Positions 1 to 5,505 are shown, counted from the stretch's first letter. The stretch is DNA of 6,324 nucleotides from Trebonia sp. (GCA_030043595.1 JASHXJ010000455.1:1-6324); one strand, 5' to 3'. Notes: generated by a model from the sequence alone, not told the origin. Program-made: numbers and translations.

Positions 1-408
1 GACGTGGCGGCCGCGCTGCGCGAGCGGTTCCCGCAGATGCGGGCTCCGGGCAGCGACGACATCTGCTACGCCACCACCAACAGGCAGGCGGCGGTCCGGG
101 CGGTCGCCGCCGAGGCGGACCTGGTGCTCGTCGCTGGGTCGAAGAACTCCTCCAACTCGGTGCGGCTGGTGGAGCGGGCCCAGCGGGCGGGCACGCCCGC
201 CTACCTGATCGACGGCGCCGGGGACATCGAGTTGTCCTGGCTGTCCGGCGTTTCCGTGGTCGGGCTCACGGCGGGAGCGTCCGCGCCCCCGGCGGTGGTC
301 AGCGAGATCATCACCGCGCTGTCCGGGCTTGGCGCGGTCACGGTGGCCGAGCGTGTCACCACAACCGAATCAGTACAGTTCGGCCTGCCCAGGGAGGTAC
401 GGCGCTAA
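1..408 (+). CDS. ispH: 4-hydroxy-3-methylbut-2-enyl diphosphate reductase (IspH/LytB), C-terminal part
   Basis: The gene is cut by the left edge; 135 codons and the TAA stop are visible, roughly the last 40% of a typical protein of about 310-330 residues. IspH is a [4Fe-4S] enzyme that performs the last step of the MEP pathway, reducing HMBPP to IPP and DMAPP. Visible family signatures are DICYATTNRQ, whose Cys (fragment residue 22, bases 64-66) corresponds to the third iron-sulfur ligand; NSSNS (fragment residues 49-53), which holds the Ser and Asn that bind the substrate diphosphate; and TAGASAP near residue 94, with the last substrate-binding Ser. The stop overlaps the hpnH start by one base (TAATG), so the two are almost surely co-transcribed and translationally coupled. 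Actinomycete hopanoid clusters often carry their own MEP genes, so this may be a dedicated second copy; that is inference. Identity is very secure; the N-terminus is not seen. Confidence 0.96.
   Translation, partial: DVAAALRERFPQMRAPGSDDICYATTNRQAAVRAVAAEADLVLVAGSKNSSNSVRLVERAQRAGTPAYLIDGAGDIELSWLSGVSVVGLTAGASAPPAVVSEIITALSGLGAVTVAERVTTTESVQFGLPREVRR
393..398 (+). promoter_or_regulatory. Ribosome binding site of hpnH
   Basis: GGAGGT lies 9 bases before the ATG at 408, inside the last codons of ispH. It fixes the hpnH start at the ATG that overlaps the ispH stop and fits translation from an operon mRNA. Confidence 0.75.
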
Positions 409-1412
409 TGTCCATGCCACTTCGCGTCAGCATGCGCATCGGGGCACACCTGATGAAGCAGAAGCTGTCAGGCAACAAGAAGTTCCCGCTGCTCGTCGAG
501 CTGGAGCCGCTTTTCGCCTGCAATCTCAAGTGCGCCGGCTGCGGCAAGATCCAGCACCCGGCCTCGGTGCTCAAGCAGCGGATGCCCGTGGAGCAGGCGG
601 TAGCGGCGATCGAGGAGTCCGGCGCGCCGATGGTGTCCATCGCCGGCGGCGAGCCGCTCATGCACCCGCAGATCGAGGTGATCGTGGCGGAGCTGATCAA
701 GCGCAAGAAGTTCGTGTTCCTGTGCACGAACGCGCTGCTGCTGCCGAAGAAGCTGGACAAGTTCACCCCGTCGCCGTACTTCCGCTGGGTGGTGCACATC
801 GACGGGCTGCGCGAGCGGCACGATGAGTCGGTCTCGAAGGAGGGCGTGTTCGACCAGGCCGTGGCGGCGATCAAGATGGCCCAGCAGCGCGGGTTCAAGG
901 TCAACACGAACACCACGTTCTTCAACACCGACACGCCGCAGACCGTCATCGACGTGCTGAACTTCCTCAACGACGAGCTGAAGGTCGACGACATGCAGAT
1001 CTCGCCGGGCTACGCCTACGAGAAAGCGCCCGACCAGGAGCACTTCCTCGGCGTGGAAGAGACCCGCGAGATGTTCCGCAAGGCGTTCGCGGACGGCCGC
1101 CGCAAGCGGTGGCGGCTGATGCACACGCCGCTGTTCCTCGACTTCCTCGAGGGCAAGGTCGAGTACGAGTGCACCGCGTGGTCGATCCCGTCGTACTCGC
1201 TGTTCGGCTGGCAGAAGCCCTGCTACCTGATGTCCGACGGCTACGTCTCGACGTACAAGGAGCTGGTCGAGACGACCGACTGGGACAAGTACGGGCGGGG
1301 CAAGGACCCGCGGTGCGCGAACTGCATGGCGCACTGCGGCTACGAGCCGTCGGCCGTCATCGCCACGATGGGCTCGCTCAGGGAGGGCATCCGGGCGCTG
1401 CGCGAAAGCTGA
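408..1412 (+). CDS. hpnH: Radical-SAM adenosylhopene synthase HpnH
   Basis: This cytoplasmic radical-SAM enzyme of hopanoid biosynthesis joins the 5'-deoxyadenosyl radical to a hopene (diploptene), giving adenosylhopane, the precursor of C35 bacteriohopanepolyols. The 334-residue protein carries the CX3CX2C cluster motif (C38, C42, C45, in FACNLKCAGCGK), a GGEP SAM-binding motif at residues 80-83, and a C-terminal DUF3463-like region. C106 (in VFLCTN) matches by position the conserved cysteine that mutational work on the Zymomonas enzyme assigned to reducing the radical intermediate and setting stereochemistry (recalled from the literature). More cysteines at 255, 272, 303, 306 and 310 (RCANCMAHC) resemble a shortened SPASM/twitch-type site and may bind a second cluster; that is inference. 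The start is the ATG overlapping the ispH stop, backed by GGAGGT 9 bases upstream. The length suits the family and nothing looks broken. The other hopanoid genes (shc, hpnC/D/E) would lie outside the window to the left. Confidence 0.97.
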   Translation: MSMPLRVSMRIGAHLMKQKLSGNKKFPLLVELEPLFACNLKCAGCGKIQHPASVLKQRMPVEQAVAAIEESGAPMVSIAGGEPLMHPQIEVIVAELIKRKKFVFLCTNALLLPKKLDKFTPSPYFRWVVHIDGLRERHDESVSKEGVFDQAVAAIKMAQQRGFKVNTNTTFFNTDTPQTVIDVLNFLNDELKVDDMQISPGYAYEKAPDQEHFLGVEETREMFRKAFADGRRKRWRLMHTPLFLDFLEGKVEYECTAWSIPSYSLFGWQKPCYLMSDGYVSTYKELVETTDWDKYGRGKDPRCANCMAHCGYEPSAVIATMGSLREGIRALRES

Positions 1413-1487
1413 CGCAGGCCAGGGAATAGTGCTGCTTCGCAGTTGTTGTTCAGCGGCCCCTCAGGAATGGCCGTCAGCATGAGGGTT

Positions 1488-1546
1488 GGCGCGGATGCCG
1501 CGCCGGGGTGCTTTGCCCTCCCCCCCGGCGCGGCGGATCCGCGCCG
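1488..1546 (+). terminator. Cluster of GC-rich hairpins after hpnH
   Basis: Three inverted repeats are packed in this stretch: GGCGCGG/CCGCGCC (1488-1494 with 1498-1504, 3-nt loop); CGCCGGGG/CCCCGGCG (1501-1508 with 1523-1530, 14-nt loop); and CGGCGCGG/CCGCGCCG (1526-1533 with 1539-1546, 5-nt loop). Neighbouring hairpins share bases, so not all can form together. No T-run follows, which is common for actinobacterial terminators. The likely role is ending the hopanoid operon transcript ahead of the ABC genes; an attenuator-like leader of the ABC operon is an alternative. Stems are expected by chance in such GC-rich DNA, so this call is moderate. Confidence 0.45.
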
Positions 1547-1567
1547 CCATTAACTGCTGAGTCCGTT

Positions 1568-1573
1568 GAGGAG
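1568..1573 (+). promoter_or_regulatory. Ribosome binding site deciding the permease start
   Basis: GAGGAG sits 4 bases before the ATG at 1578. A longer reading frame begins at a TTG at 1566, but that codon directly precedes and partly overlaps the Shine-Dalgarno sequence, so the ATG at 1578 is preferred. Confidence 0.7.
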
Positions 1574-1577
1574 TCCG

Positions 1578-3158
1578 ATGTTCTTCACGTACCTATGGCG
1601 TGAGCTGCGGCGCCGGATGCGCCAGGCGATTTTCATAGCGATAGGCCTGGCACTGGGAATCGGCCTGGTGATCACCGTGACCGCGGCGTCCGCCGGGGTC
1701 AAGAACGCCCAGGCTTCTGTTCTGCACTCGCTGTACGGCGTTGGCACGGACATCACCGTGACCAAGGCGCCGACCGCCAGCAGCAGCAGCAGCGGCGGGT
1801 TCGGGTTCGGCTTCACCCAGGGGATCGGGTCGGGCTCCCGGCCCAAGTCCGGTACCAAGATCGATGACAACACGCTGACCAGTGATGTCACGCTGGCGTC
1901 CATCAGCTCGTCCGATGTGACCGGCATCGCCGGTCTGCAGGATGTGGCGGCGGCGGCCGGCGGGCTGACGCTGACCGACCGGACGACCACCGGCACGGTG
2001 CCGGCGATCAACTTCAACAACACCGGTGGCGGCGGTGGCTTCGGGGGCGGTGGCGGCGGCACCGGCGGCAGCGGCGGCAGCGGCAACCCGAGCAGCTTCC
2101 GGGCAGACTTCAACATCAACAGCTTCACCGTCAACGGCGTCGACATCGCCAACGGCGAGCTCGGCCCGCTCAGCACCGGCAAGATCAGCTCCGGGCGGAC
2201 CTTCAGCACGGCCGACGACTCCTCCGACGTCGCGCTCGTCGACGCGAGCTACGCGACCACGAACAAGCTCAAGGTCGGCGGCACGATCGCGATCGGCGAC
2301 TCGAAGTCCAAGGCGACCAACTTCAAGATCATCGGGATCGTCAGCGAGCCCGCGGGCGACAACCCGGCCGACGTCTACATCCCGCTCGGCGTGGCGCAGA
2401 CGCTCGCCGACCTGAAGAACGACGTCAACACGATCTACGTCGCGGCGACCAGCGGCCAGGACATCAACTCGCTGGCGAGCACGATCTCCAAGGATGTCCC
2501 GGGCTCGACCGTCACCGACGAGAACACGCTGGCCAGCGAGGTCACCGGGTCGCTGTCCAGCGCGGCGACGCTGGTCAACAACCTTGGCAAGTGGCTCGCG
2601 ATCGCGGTGCTCGTTGCCGCGTTCCTGCTGGCCAGCCTGCTGACGATGAGCGCGGTGACGCGGCGGATCCGTGAGTTCGGCACGCTGAAGGCACTCGGCT
2701 GGAAGACCAGCCGGATCGTCGGCCAGGTGATGGGCGAGTCGATCGCCGTCGGTATCGTCGGCGGCATCCTCGGCGTGGGGCTCGGCTTCGGCGGCGCGGC
2801 GCTTGTCGACAAGTTCAGTGGCACGCTGACCGCGGACCTGGCCTCCGGCGTCACAGGCTCGGCCACGCCGGGCGGCGCCCGGTTCTTCGGCGGCGGCGGT
2901 GGCGGCGGCTTCGGCGGCGGCGAGGGCGGCTTCCCTGGCGGCGGCACCACCTCGGGCACCAACCCGTTCCGCGGCGGTTTCACCAACGCGGCGCGGGCCG
3001 CGGACACCGCCGTTGTGCACCTGAACGCGACGGTCACGATCAGCGCGGTGGTCGCCGCGGTGGTCCTCGCGGTCCTCGGCGGGCTGATCGCCGGTACGTT
3101 CGGCGGCTGGCGGGCGGCGCGGCTGCGCCCGGCGGACGCGCTGTCCAAGGTCGCCTGA
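1578..3158 (+). CDS. FtsX/MacB-type ABC transporter permease with glycine-rich extracellular tracts
   Basis: This 526-residue membrane subunit belongs to an ABC system of the MacB/LolCDE (type VII) family, which moves substrates by mechanotransmission at the outer face of the membrane. Topology is typical: one N-terminal membrane segment (about 17-37), a large extracytoplasmic domain (about 40-335), TM2 (338-358), a cytoplasmic coupling stretch with the family pattern REFGTLKALGWKTSRIVGQV (365-384), TM3 (388-410), an extracellular loop, TM4 (487-509), and the common ending RPADAL. The extracytoplasmic parts carry low-complexity inserts: five serines at 68-72 followed by GGFGFGF, a Gly-rich run at 150-169, and another at 438-456 inside the normally short TM3-TM4 loop, which is thereby stretched to about 75 residues. 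The ATG start is set by GAGGAG just upstream. Its ATPase partner follows after 27 bp. The substrate cannot be read from sequence; export of a peptide, antibiotic or lipid is possible. Confidence 0.95.
   Translation: MFFTYLWRELRRRMRQAIFIAIGLALGIGLVITVTAASAGVKNAQASVLHSLYGVGTDITVTKAPTASSSSSGGFGFGFTQGIGSGSRPKSGTKIDDNTLTSDVTLASISSSDVTGIAGLQDVAAAAGGLTLTDRTTTGTVPAINFNNTGGGGGFGGGGGGTGGSGGSGNPSSFRADFNINSFTVNGVDIANGELGPLSTGKISSGRTFSTADDSSDVALVDASYATTNKLKVGGTIAIGDSKSKATNFKIIGIVSEPAGDNPADVYIPLGVAQTLADLKNDVNTIYVAATSGQDINSLASTISKDVPGSTVTDENTLASEVTGSLSSAATLVNNLGKWLAIAVLVAAFLLASLLTMSAVTRRIREFGTLKALGWKTSRIVGQVMGESIAVGIVGGILGVGLGFGGAALVDKFSGTLTADLASGVTGSATPGGARFFGGGGGGGFGGGEGGFPGGGTTSGTNPFRGGFTNAARAADTAVVHLNATVTISAVVAAVVLAVLGGLIAGTFGGWRAARLRPADALSKVA
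1779..1793 (+). repeat. (AGC)5 serine-codon microsatellite in the permease gene
   Basis: Five uninterrupted AGC codons encode Ser68-Ser72 at the start of the first flexible Ser/Gly/Phe-rich stretch of the extracytoplasmic domain. Copy number may vary between strains by slippage without breaking the frame; that is inference. Confidence 0.8.
2025..2084 (+). repeat. First glycine-rich low-complexity tract in the permease
   Basis: These 60 bases encode permease residues 150-169, almost all Gly with one Phe, one Thr and two Ser (GGN codons, mostly GGC). The tract interrupts the extracytoplasmic domain between a MacB-PCD-like N-terminal part and the rest, and is probably an unstructured linker or surface loop. 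Confidence 0.85.
2889..2945 (+). repeat. Second glycine-rich low-complexity tract in the permease
   Basis: These bases encode permease residues 438-456, a Gly run broken by Phe, Glu and Pro (GGFGGGEGGFPGGG). It lies in the extracellular loop between TM3 and TM4, which is short in ordinary MacB/LolC-type permeases. Confidence 0.85.
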
Positions 3159-3185
3159 CCCGGATCCCAGGGAGAAAGACAACTC

Positions 3186-3863
3186 ATGTACAAGCTCACG
3201 GGCGTCACGAAGGACTACCCGAAGGGGCGCGCCACAGTGCACGCGCTGCGCGGCGTGGACCTGGAGATCCAGGACGGGGAGTGGCTGGCCATCCAGGGTC
3301 CGACCGGGCACGGCAAGTCCACGCTGCTGCAGATCATCGGCGGCCTGGACCGGGCCACCTCAGGCACCGTCGATTTCGACGGGCGAGACCTGACGAAGCT
3401 GCGGGAAACCCAGATGACCAAGCTGCGGGCCACGTCGGTCGGCTTCATCTTCCAGACCTTCAACCTGATCCCCACGCTGTCCGCGCAGGAGAACGTGGAG
3501 ACCGCGCTGGTCCCCCTCGGGGTCAGCGACCGCACGCGGCGTGCCCGCGCGGTCGAGGCGCTGTCGTCTCTCGGGCTTGGTGACCGCCTTCGGCACCTGC
3601 CAGGCGAGCTGTCCGGCGGTCAGCAGCAGCGCGTGGCGATCGCCCGGGCGCTGGTGAAGGAGCCCAAGGTGCTGCTGGCCGACGAGCCGACAGGCAACCT
3701 GGACGAGGACACCCGCGACGAGATCATCGGCGTGCTCGAGAAGCTATGGCAGGAGAAGGGCCTGACCATGGTCATCGTGACGCACGACAGTACCGTCGCC
3801 CGCCGCGCCCAGCGGCTCGGCACGATGCGGAACGGCAAGATCACGGTCAAGCAGAGGGTATGA
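3186..3863 (+). CDS. MacB/LolD-type ABC transporter ATP-binding protein
   Basis: This 225-residue cytoplasmic ATPase powers the permease encoded just upstream (27-bp gap). All nucleotide-binding motifs are present in order: Walker A GPTGHGKST (38-46), Q-loop Gln90 in FIFQTFNL, signature LSGGQQQRVAIARAL (142-156), Walker B VLLADEPTGNLD (162-173) with catalytic Glu167, and H-loop His200 in VTHD. The Walker A has His where Ser or Cys is more usual (G-P-T-G-H-G-K-S-T); the essential Gly-Lys-Ser is intact, so activity is expected. The length suits the stand-alone MacB/LolD ATPases. The start ATG is preceded by GGAG at 3171-3174, 11 bases upstream. The gene ends 4 bp before the stop of the convergent RIO kinase gene. 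It is expected to be co-transcribed with the permease; no third partner such as a membrane-fusion protein is visible here. Confidence 0.97.
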   Translation: MYKLTGVTKDYPKGRATVHALRGVDLEIQDGEWLAIQGPTGHGKSTLLQIIGGLDRATSGTVDFDGRDLTKLRETQMTKLRATSVGFIFQTFNLIPTLSAQENVETALVPLGVSDRTRRARAVEALSSLGLGDRLRHLPGELSGGQQQRVAIARALVKEPKVLLADEPTGNLDEDTRDEIIGVLEKLWQEKGLTMVIVTHDSTVARRAQRLGTMRNGKITVKQRV

Positions 3864-3867
3864 GGGA

Positions 3868-4830
3868 TCATTCCAGGCGCGCCTCCTCGTGCAGGAGGCG
3901 CGCCAGCCTCTCCGGGTCCGCCGCGGGCAGCCCGCGGGCGGCGAACCACGTCGCCACGTTCCGTGCGTCCCTGGTGAGGAACGACTGCCCGTTCGGATGG
4001 GAGATGACATCGACCACCTGCGGCAGGTCGATCATCACCAGCCTGCCGTGGTGCACGAGCAGGTTATAGGGCGACAGGTCGCCGTGCGCGAGCCCGTGCC
4101 TGGCCAGCGTGAGCATGGCCTGCACGAGCTGGTCCCATAGGCTCGCCAGCTGTTTCTCGCCGGGCCTGGTCTCGGCTAGCCGCGGCGCGGCGGTGCCGTC
4201 CGGGTCGCCGATGAACTCCAGCAGCACCTCGGTCCCGGTGATCTGCACCGGGTAGGGGACGGGCACCCGCGCGGTGTACAGCTGGCGCAGCGCGGCGAAC
4301 TCGGCGTTCGCCCACTGCGCCGCGATCATCTCCTTGCCGAACGCGGTCCGGTTGGCCATCGCGCGATTCTCGCGGACGTTCCGGGTGCGGCGGCCCTCCA
4401 GGTAGCCGGCGTCCCGGTGGAACAGCCGGTGCCGCGTGTCGCGGTACCGTTTGGCCGCGAGCAGGCACGACCACGTCGTGCCCGGCACGCCCCGGCGGAT
4501 CAGGTACACGTCCGCTTCCTTACCGGTCTTGACGATGCCGAGCTCGGTGTCGACCGCCGCGAGCTCGGTGACGAGCCACTTCGGGTGCGGTCTCGGGCCG
4601 CGCTCGGTGGGCGTTGACTGGTCCCAGGTGGACCAGCGGTCGCCTTCGGCCAGGCCGTCGGTCGCGTCGCCCGTGTCCTGCGGCGCGAGCCGTGGCCGGT
4701 CGCGCCGCCGCTTGGCGATGAGCGGCTCGTCGTCGAACCGCCAGCGCCCCTTACCGTGGTTGCCGTGGCGCGGCCTGCCGTAGCGGCCCGCGCCGGGTGA
4801 ATCCTCGAATGAATCCGCGCTCTCGCGCAC
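3868..4830 (-). CDS. RIO-family serine/threonine protein kinase (RIO1-like)
   Basis: This 320-residue protein has the core RIO kinase features: nucleotide-binding loop KTGKEADVYL (101-110; RIO1 pattern STGKEANVY), the ATP-contacting Lys127 in AAKRYRD, the hinge region around LLEFIG (203-208), the catalytic loop HGDLSPYNLL (249-258) with Asp251 and Asn256, and the metal-binding MIDLPQ (266-271) with Asp268. The block GDRWSTWDQSTPTERGPRP (63-81) ahead of the kinase domain is shared by actinobacterial RIO proteins as I recall them. The first 60 residues are charged and rich in Gly, Arg and Pro, so probably disordered. Eukaryotic RIO kinases act in ribosome assembly as ATPase switches; the bacterial role is not settled. 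The GTG at 4830 is chosen because GAGGAG lies 8 bases upstream and an in-frame TGA immediately upstream excludes longer forms. No key residue is missing. Confidence 0.93.
   Translation of the reverse strand: MRESADSFEDSPGAGRYGRPRHGNHGKGRWRFDDEPLIAKRRRDRPRLAPQDTGDATDGLAEGDRWSTWDQSTPTERGPRPHPKWLVTELAAVDTELGIVKTGKEADVYLIRRGVPGTTWSCLLAAKRYRDTRHRLFHRDAGYLEGRRTRNVRENRAMANRTAFGKEMIAAQWANAEFAALRQLYTARVPVPYPVQITGTEVLLEFIGDPDGTAAPRLAETRPGEKQLASLWDQLVQAMLTLARHGLAHGDLSPYNLLVHHGRLVMIDLPQVVDVISHPNGQSFLTRDARNVATWFAARGLPAADPERLARLLHEEARLE
3876..3904. terminator. Perfect 12-bp inverted repeat at the convergent gene ends
   Basis: GGCGCGCCTCCT (3876-3887) and its exact reverse complement AGGAGGCGCGCC (3893-3904) flank a 5-nt loop CGTGC. 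The stem begins 13 bases after the ABC ATPase stop, where a factor-independent terminator would sit, though no T-run follows. On the other strand it lies within the last codons of the RIO kinase gene (LARLLHEEAR), so the same bases are coding and, by inference, terminating. It may limit read-through of both convergent transcripts. Confidence 0.65.
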
Positions 4831-4897
4831 TGCTGGTGCTCCTCAGGTGGGCTGCGGTCAGGACGGGCTGGATAGAGCCCGCGACGGGCATAGTCAT
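4751..4897 (-). CDS. Candidate 48-residue small ORF overlapping the RIO kinase start
   Basis: An ATG at 4897 is preceded at 6 bases by AAGGAGG (4910-4904), one of the best Shine-Dalgarno sequences in the window. The frame reads 48 residues starting MTMPVAGSIQPVLTAAHL. Of codons 2-22, before the overlap with the kinase gene, 18 of 21 end in G or C, which suits coding DNA here; the later codons overlap the kinase frame and lose this bias. It ends 79 bases inside the kinase gene in another frame. It could be a leader peptide whose translation affects the kinase start at 4830, or a fortuitous ORF. I do not recognise the peptide; its C-terminal half is Arg-rich. Confidence 0.35.
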   Translation of the reverse strand: MTMPVAGSIQPVLTAAHLRSTSSARERGFIRGFTRRGPLRQAAPRQPR

Positions 4898-4917
4898 CTG
4901 GCCCCTCCTTCCGCACG

Positions 4918-4935
4918 GCCAGCCCGCAGGCTGGC
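4918..4935 (-). terminator. 7-bp stem with tetraloop upstream of the RIO kinase
   Basis: GCCAGCC (4918-4924) and GGCTGGC (4929-4935) flank a 4-nt loop. The hairpin lies just after the stop of the candidate ORF ending at 4938 and before the strong ribosome-binding sequence at 4910-4904. It could end the transcript of the repeat-protein gene or act in the kinase leader. No T-run follows. Confidence 0.35.
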
Positions 4936-4937
4936 GC

Positions 4938-5048
4938 CTACCTGTTGCGCACATACCGTCCCACCCGGCAGCGCAAGGGCGCAACCGAATAACCGCGTGC
5001 AGGCCCTGCCGCGTCCGGACCCCGGCGCGCGAGCGTGTCCGTAGTCAT
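4938..5048 (-). CDS. Candidate 36-residue small ORF between the repeat protein and the RIO kinase
   Basis: An ATG at 5048, 23 bases past the repeat-protein stop, opens a 36-residue frame starting MTTDTLARRGPDAAGPARGY and ending RVGRYVRNR. A purine-rich AAGGGCGG lies a few bases upstream, a weaker match than at the neighbouring genes. About 70% of codons end in G or C, lower than in the sure genes. The peptide is basic, has one Cys, and shows no membrane segment. I do not recognise it. Position and strand fit a small operon member, but this may be chance. Confidence 0.3.
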   Translation of the reverse strand: MTTDTLARRGPDAAGPARGYSVAPLRCRVGRYVRNR

Positions 5049-5071
5049 CCGGCCGCCCTTGCGGACTGGCG

Positions 5072-5494
5072 TCAGGCGGTACCGCCGGCGTCGCCGCCGG
5101 ATCCGCTGCGCAGGTCGTGCAGGGCGCGCCGCGCGCTGGCCTGCGCCTTGCGGACGGGCTCGCGCTCCCGCAGGTCCTGCCACGCCTTCTCGGCGCGCTT
5201 GCCGGCGTCACTGTCGCGCAGGTCGCTGATCGCGGTGGCCGCCCGCTTGCCCGCGTCGCTGTCGCGCAGGTCGTGCAGGGTGCTCGCGGCGCGCTTGCCG
5301 GCGTCGCTGTCGCGCAGGTCATGCAGGGCCGAGCGCGCCTGCTTTGATAGCGTCGCCGCCTCGCGGCGCACCGCGTCCTTGCCCTCGGACCGCCGCGTCC
5401 AGGCCTGCCTGGCGCGGGAGTTGCACCACCACCGGGTAAACGCGCTGCTCACCGGATTGAGCAGCTGCCGGACCCGCCTGTCGAACTCGTTCAT
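5072..5494 (-). CDS. Hypothetical protein with tandem 16-residue helical repeats
   Basis: I do not recognise the family of this 140-residue protein. The N-terminal part (1-50) has a short hydrophobic/aromatic stretch (NPVSSAFTRWW, 13-23) and then charged sequence. Residues 57-120 are four 16-residue units with the pattern xxDLRDSDAGKRAxxx; DLR recurs at 59, 75, 91 and 107, the fourth unit is diverged (DLREREPVRKAQ), and a last DLR stands at 127. The units are rich in Ala, Arg, Lys and Asp, with hydrophobics spaced as in amphipathic helices; the C-terminus is Gly-rich. No signal peptide is evident. Coding is supported by AGGAGG (5505-5500) placed 5 bases before the ATG and by codons in the repeats that nearly all end in G or C. 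A helical scaffold, a LEA-like stress protein or a nucleic-acid-binding protein are all possible; none is shown. It is divergent from the MFS gene. Confidence 0.85.
   Translation of the reverse strand: MNEFDRRVRQLLNPVSSAFTRWWCNSRARQAWTRRSEGKDAVRREAATLSKQARSALHDLRDSDAGKRAASTLHDLRDSDAGKRAATAISDLRDSDAGKRAEKAWQDLREREPVRKAQASARRALHDLRSGSGGDAGGTA
5075..5086. repeat. 12-bp perfect palindrome next to the repeat-protein stop
   Basis: GGCGGTACCGCC is its own reverse complement and covers the last four sense codons, directly before the stop at 5074-5072. It could be a protein-binding site or part of a terminator, or chance in GC-rich DNA. Confidence 0.35.
5193..5336 (-). repeat. Three tandem 48-bp units inside the repeat-protein gene
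   Basis: The units run 5193-5240, 5241-5288 and 5289-5336 head to tail with no spacer. Each starts on the + strand with a GCGCGCTTGCCGGCG-like block and carries the conserved CTGTCGCGCAGGTC. Differences cluster at a few positions, changing the residues between the DLRDSDAGKRA cores. A more degenerate fourth unit occupies about 5145-5192. The length is a multiple of 3, so unit gain or loss keeps the reading frame. Confidence 0.9.
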
Positions 5495-5499
5495 GTCTA

Positions 5500-5505
5500 C
5501 CTCCT
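5500..5505 (-). promoter_or_regulatory. Strong ribosome binding site of the repeat protein
   Basis: AGGAGG on the - strand, 5 bases before the ATG at 5494, is a near-consensus Shine-Dalgarno sequence. It fixes the start and argues that this strand, not the open frame opposite, is the coding one. Confidence 0.8.

Larger units (their letters stand above)
1413..1577 (+). other. Intergenic region between hpnH and the ABC operon
   Basis: This 165-bp gap has no credible ORF. It holds the hairpin cluster at 1488-1546 in its second half. The promoter of the ABC permease/ATPase pair should lie here if the pair is transcribed on its own, but I could not pick a convincing -35/-10 pair. Confidence 0.5.
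4831..5071 (-). other. Gap between the repeat-protein gene and the RIO kinase gene
   Basis: These 241 bp between two same-strand genes hold the two candidate small ORFs, the hairpin at 4918-4935 and the ribosome-binding sites, but no larger ORF I would defend. The promoter of the kinase, if separate, should be here; I could not identify a clear one. Confidence 0.5.

Noticed and set aside
468..1334. 288-residue open frame on the - strand opposite hpnH
   Set aside because: It is a shadow of hpnH: Arg/Leu/Val-rich with no motifs, while the + strand gene has all radical-SAM signatures.
1566..1577. TTG start for the permease at 1566
   Set aside because: It would overlap the GAGGAG that serves the ATG at 1578, and it adds only four residues.
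1593..3311. 572-residue open frame on the - strand opposite the ABC permease
   Set aside because: It is a by-product of GC-rich codon bias on the + strand: Arg/Ala/Asp-rich nonsense with no recognisable domain, opposite a permease and ATPase with clear motifs.
5193..5336. CRISPR array
   Set aside because: The 48-bp units are directly adjacent with no unique spacers and lie in frame within a coding gene.
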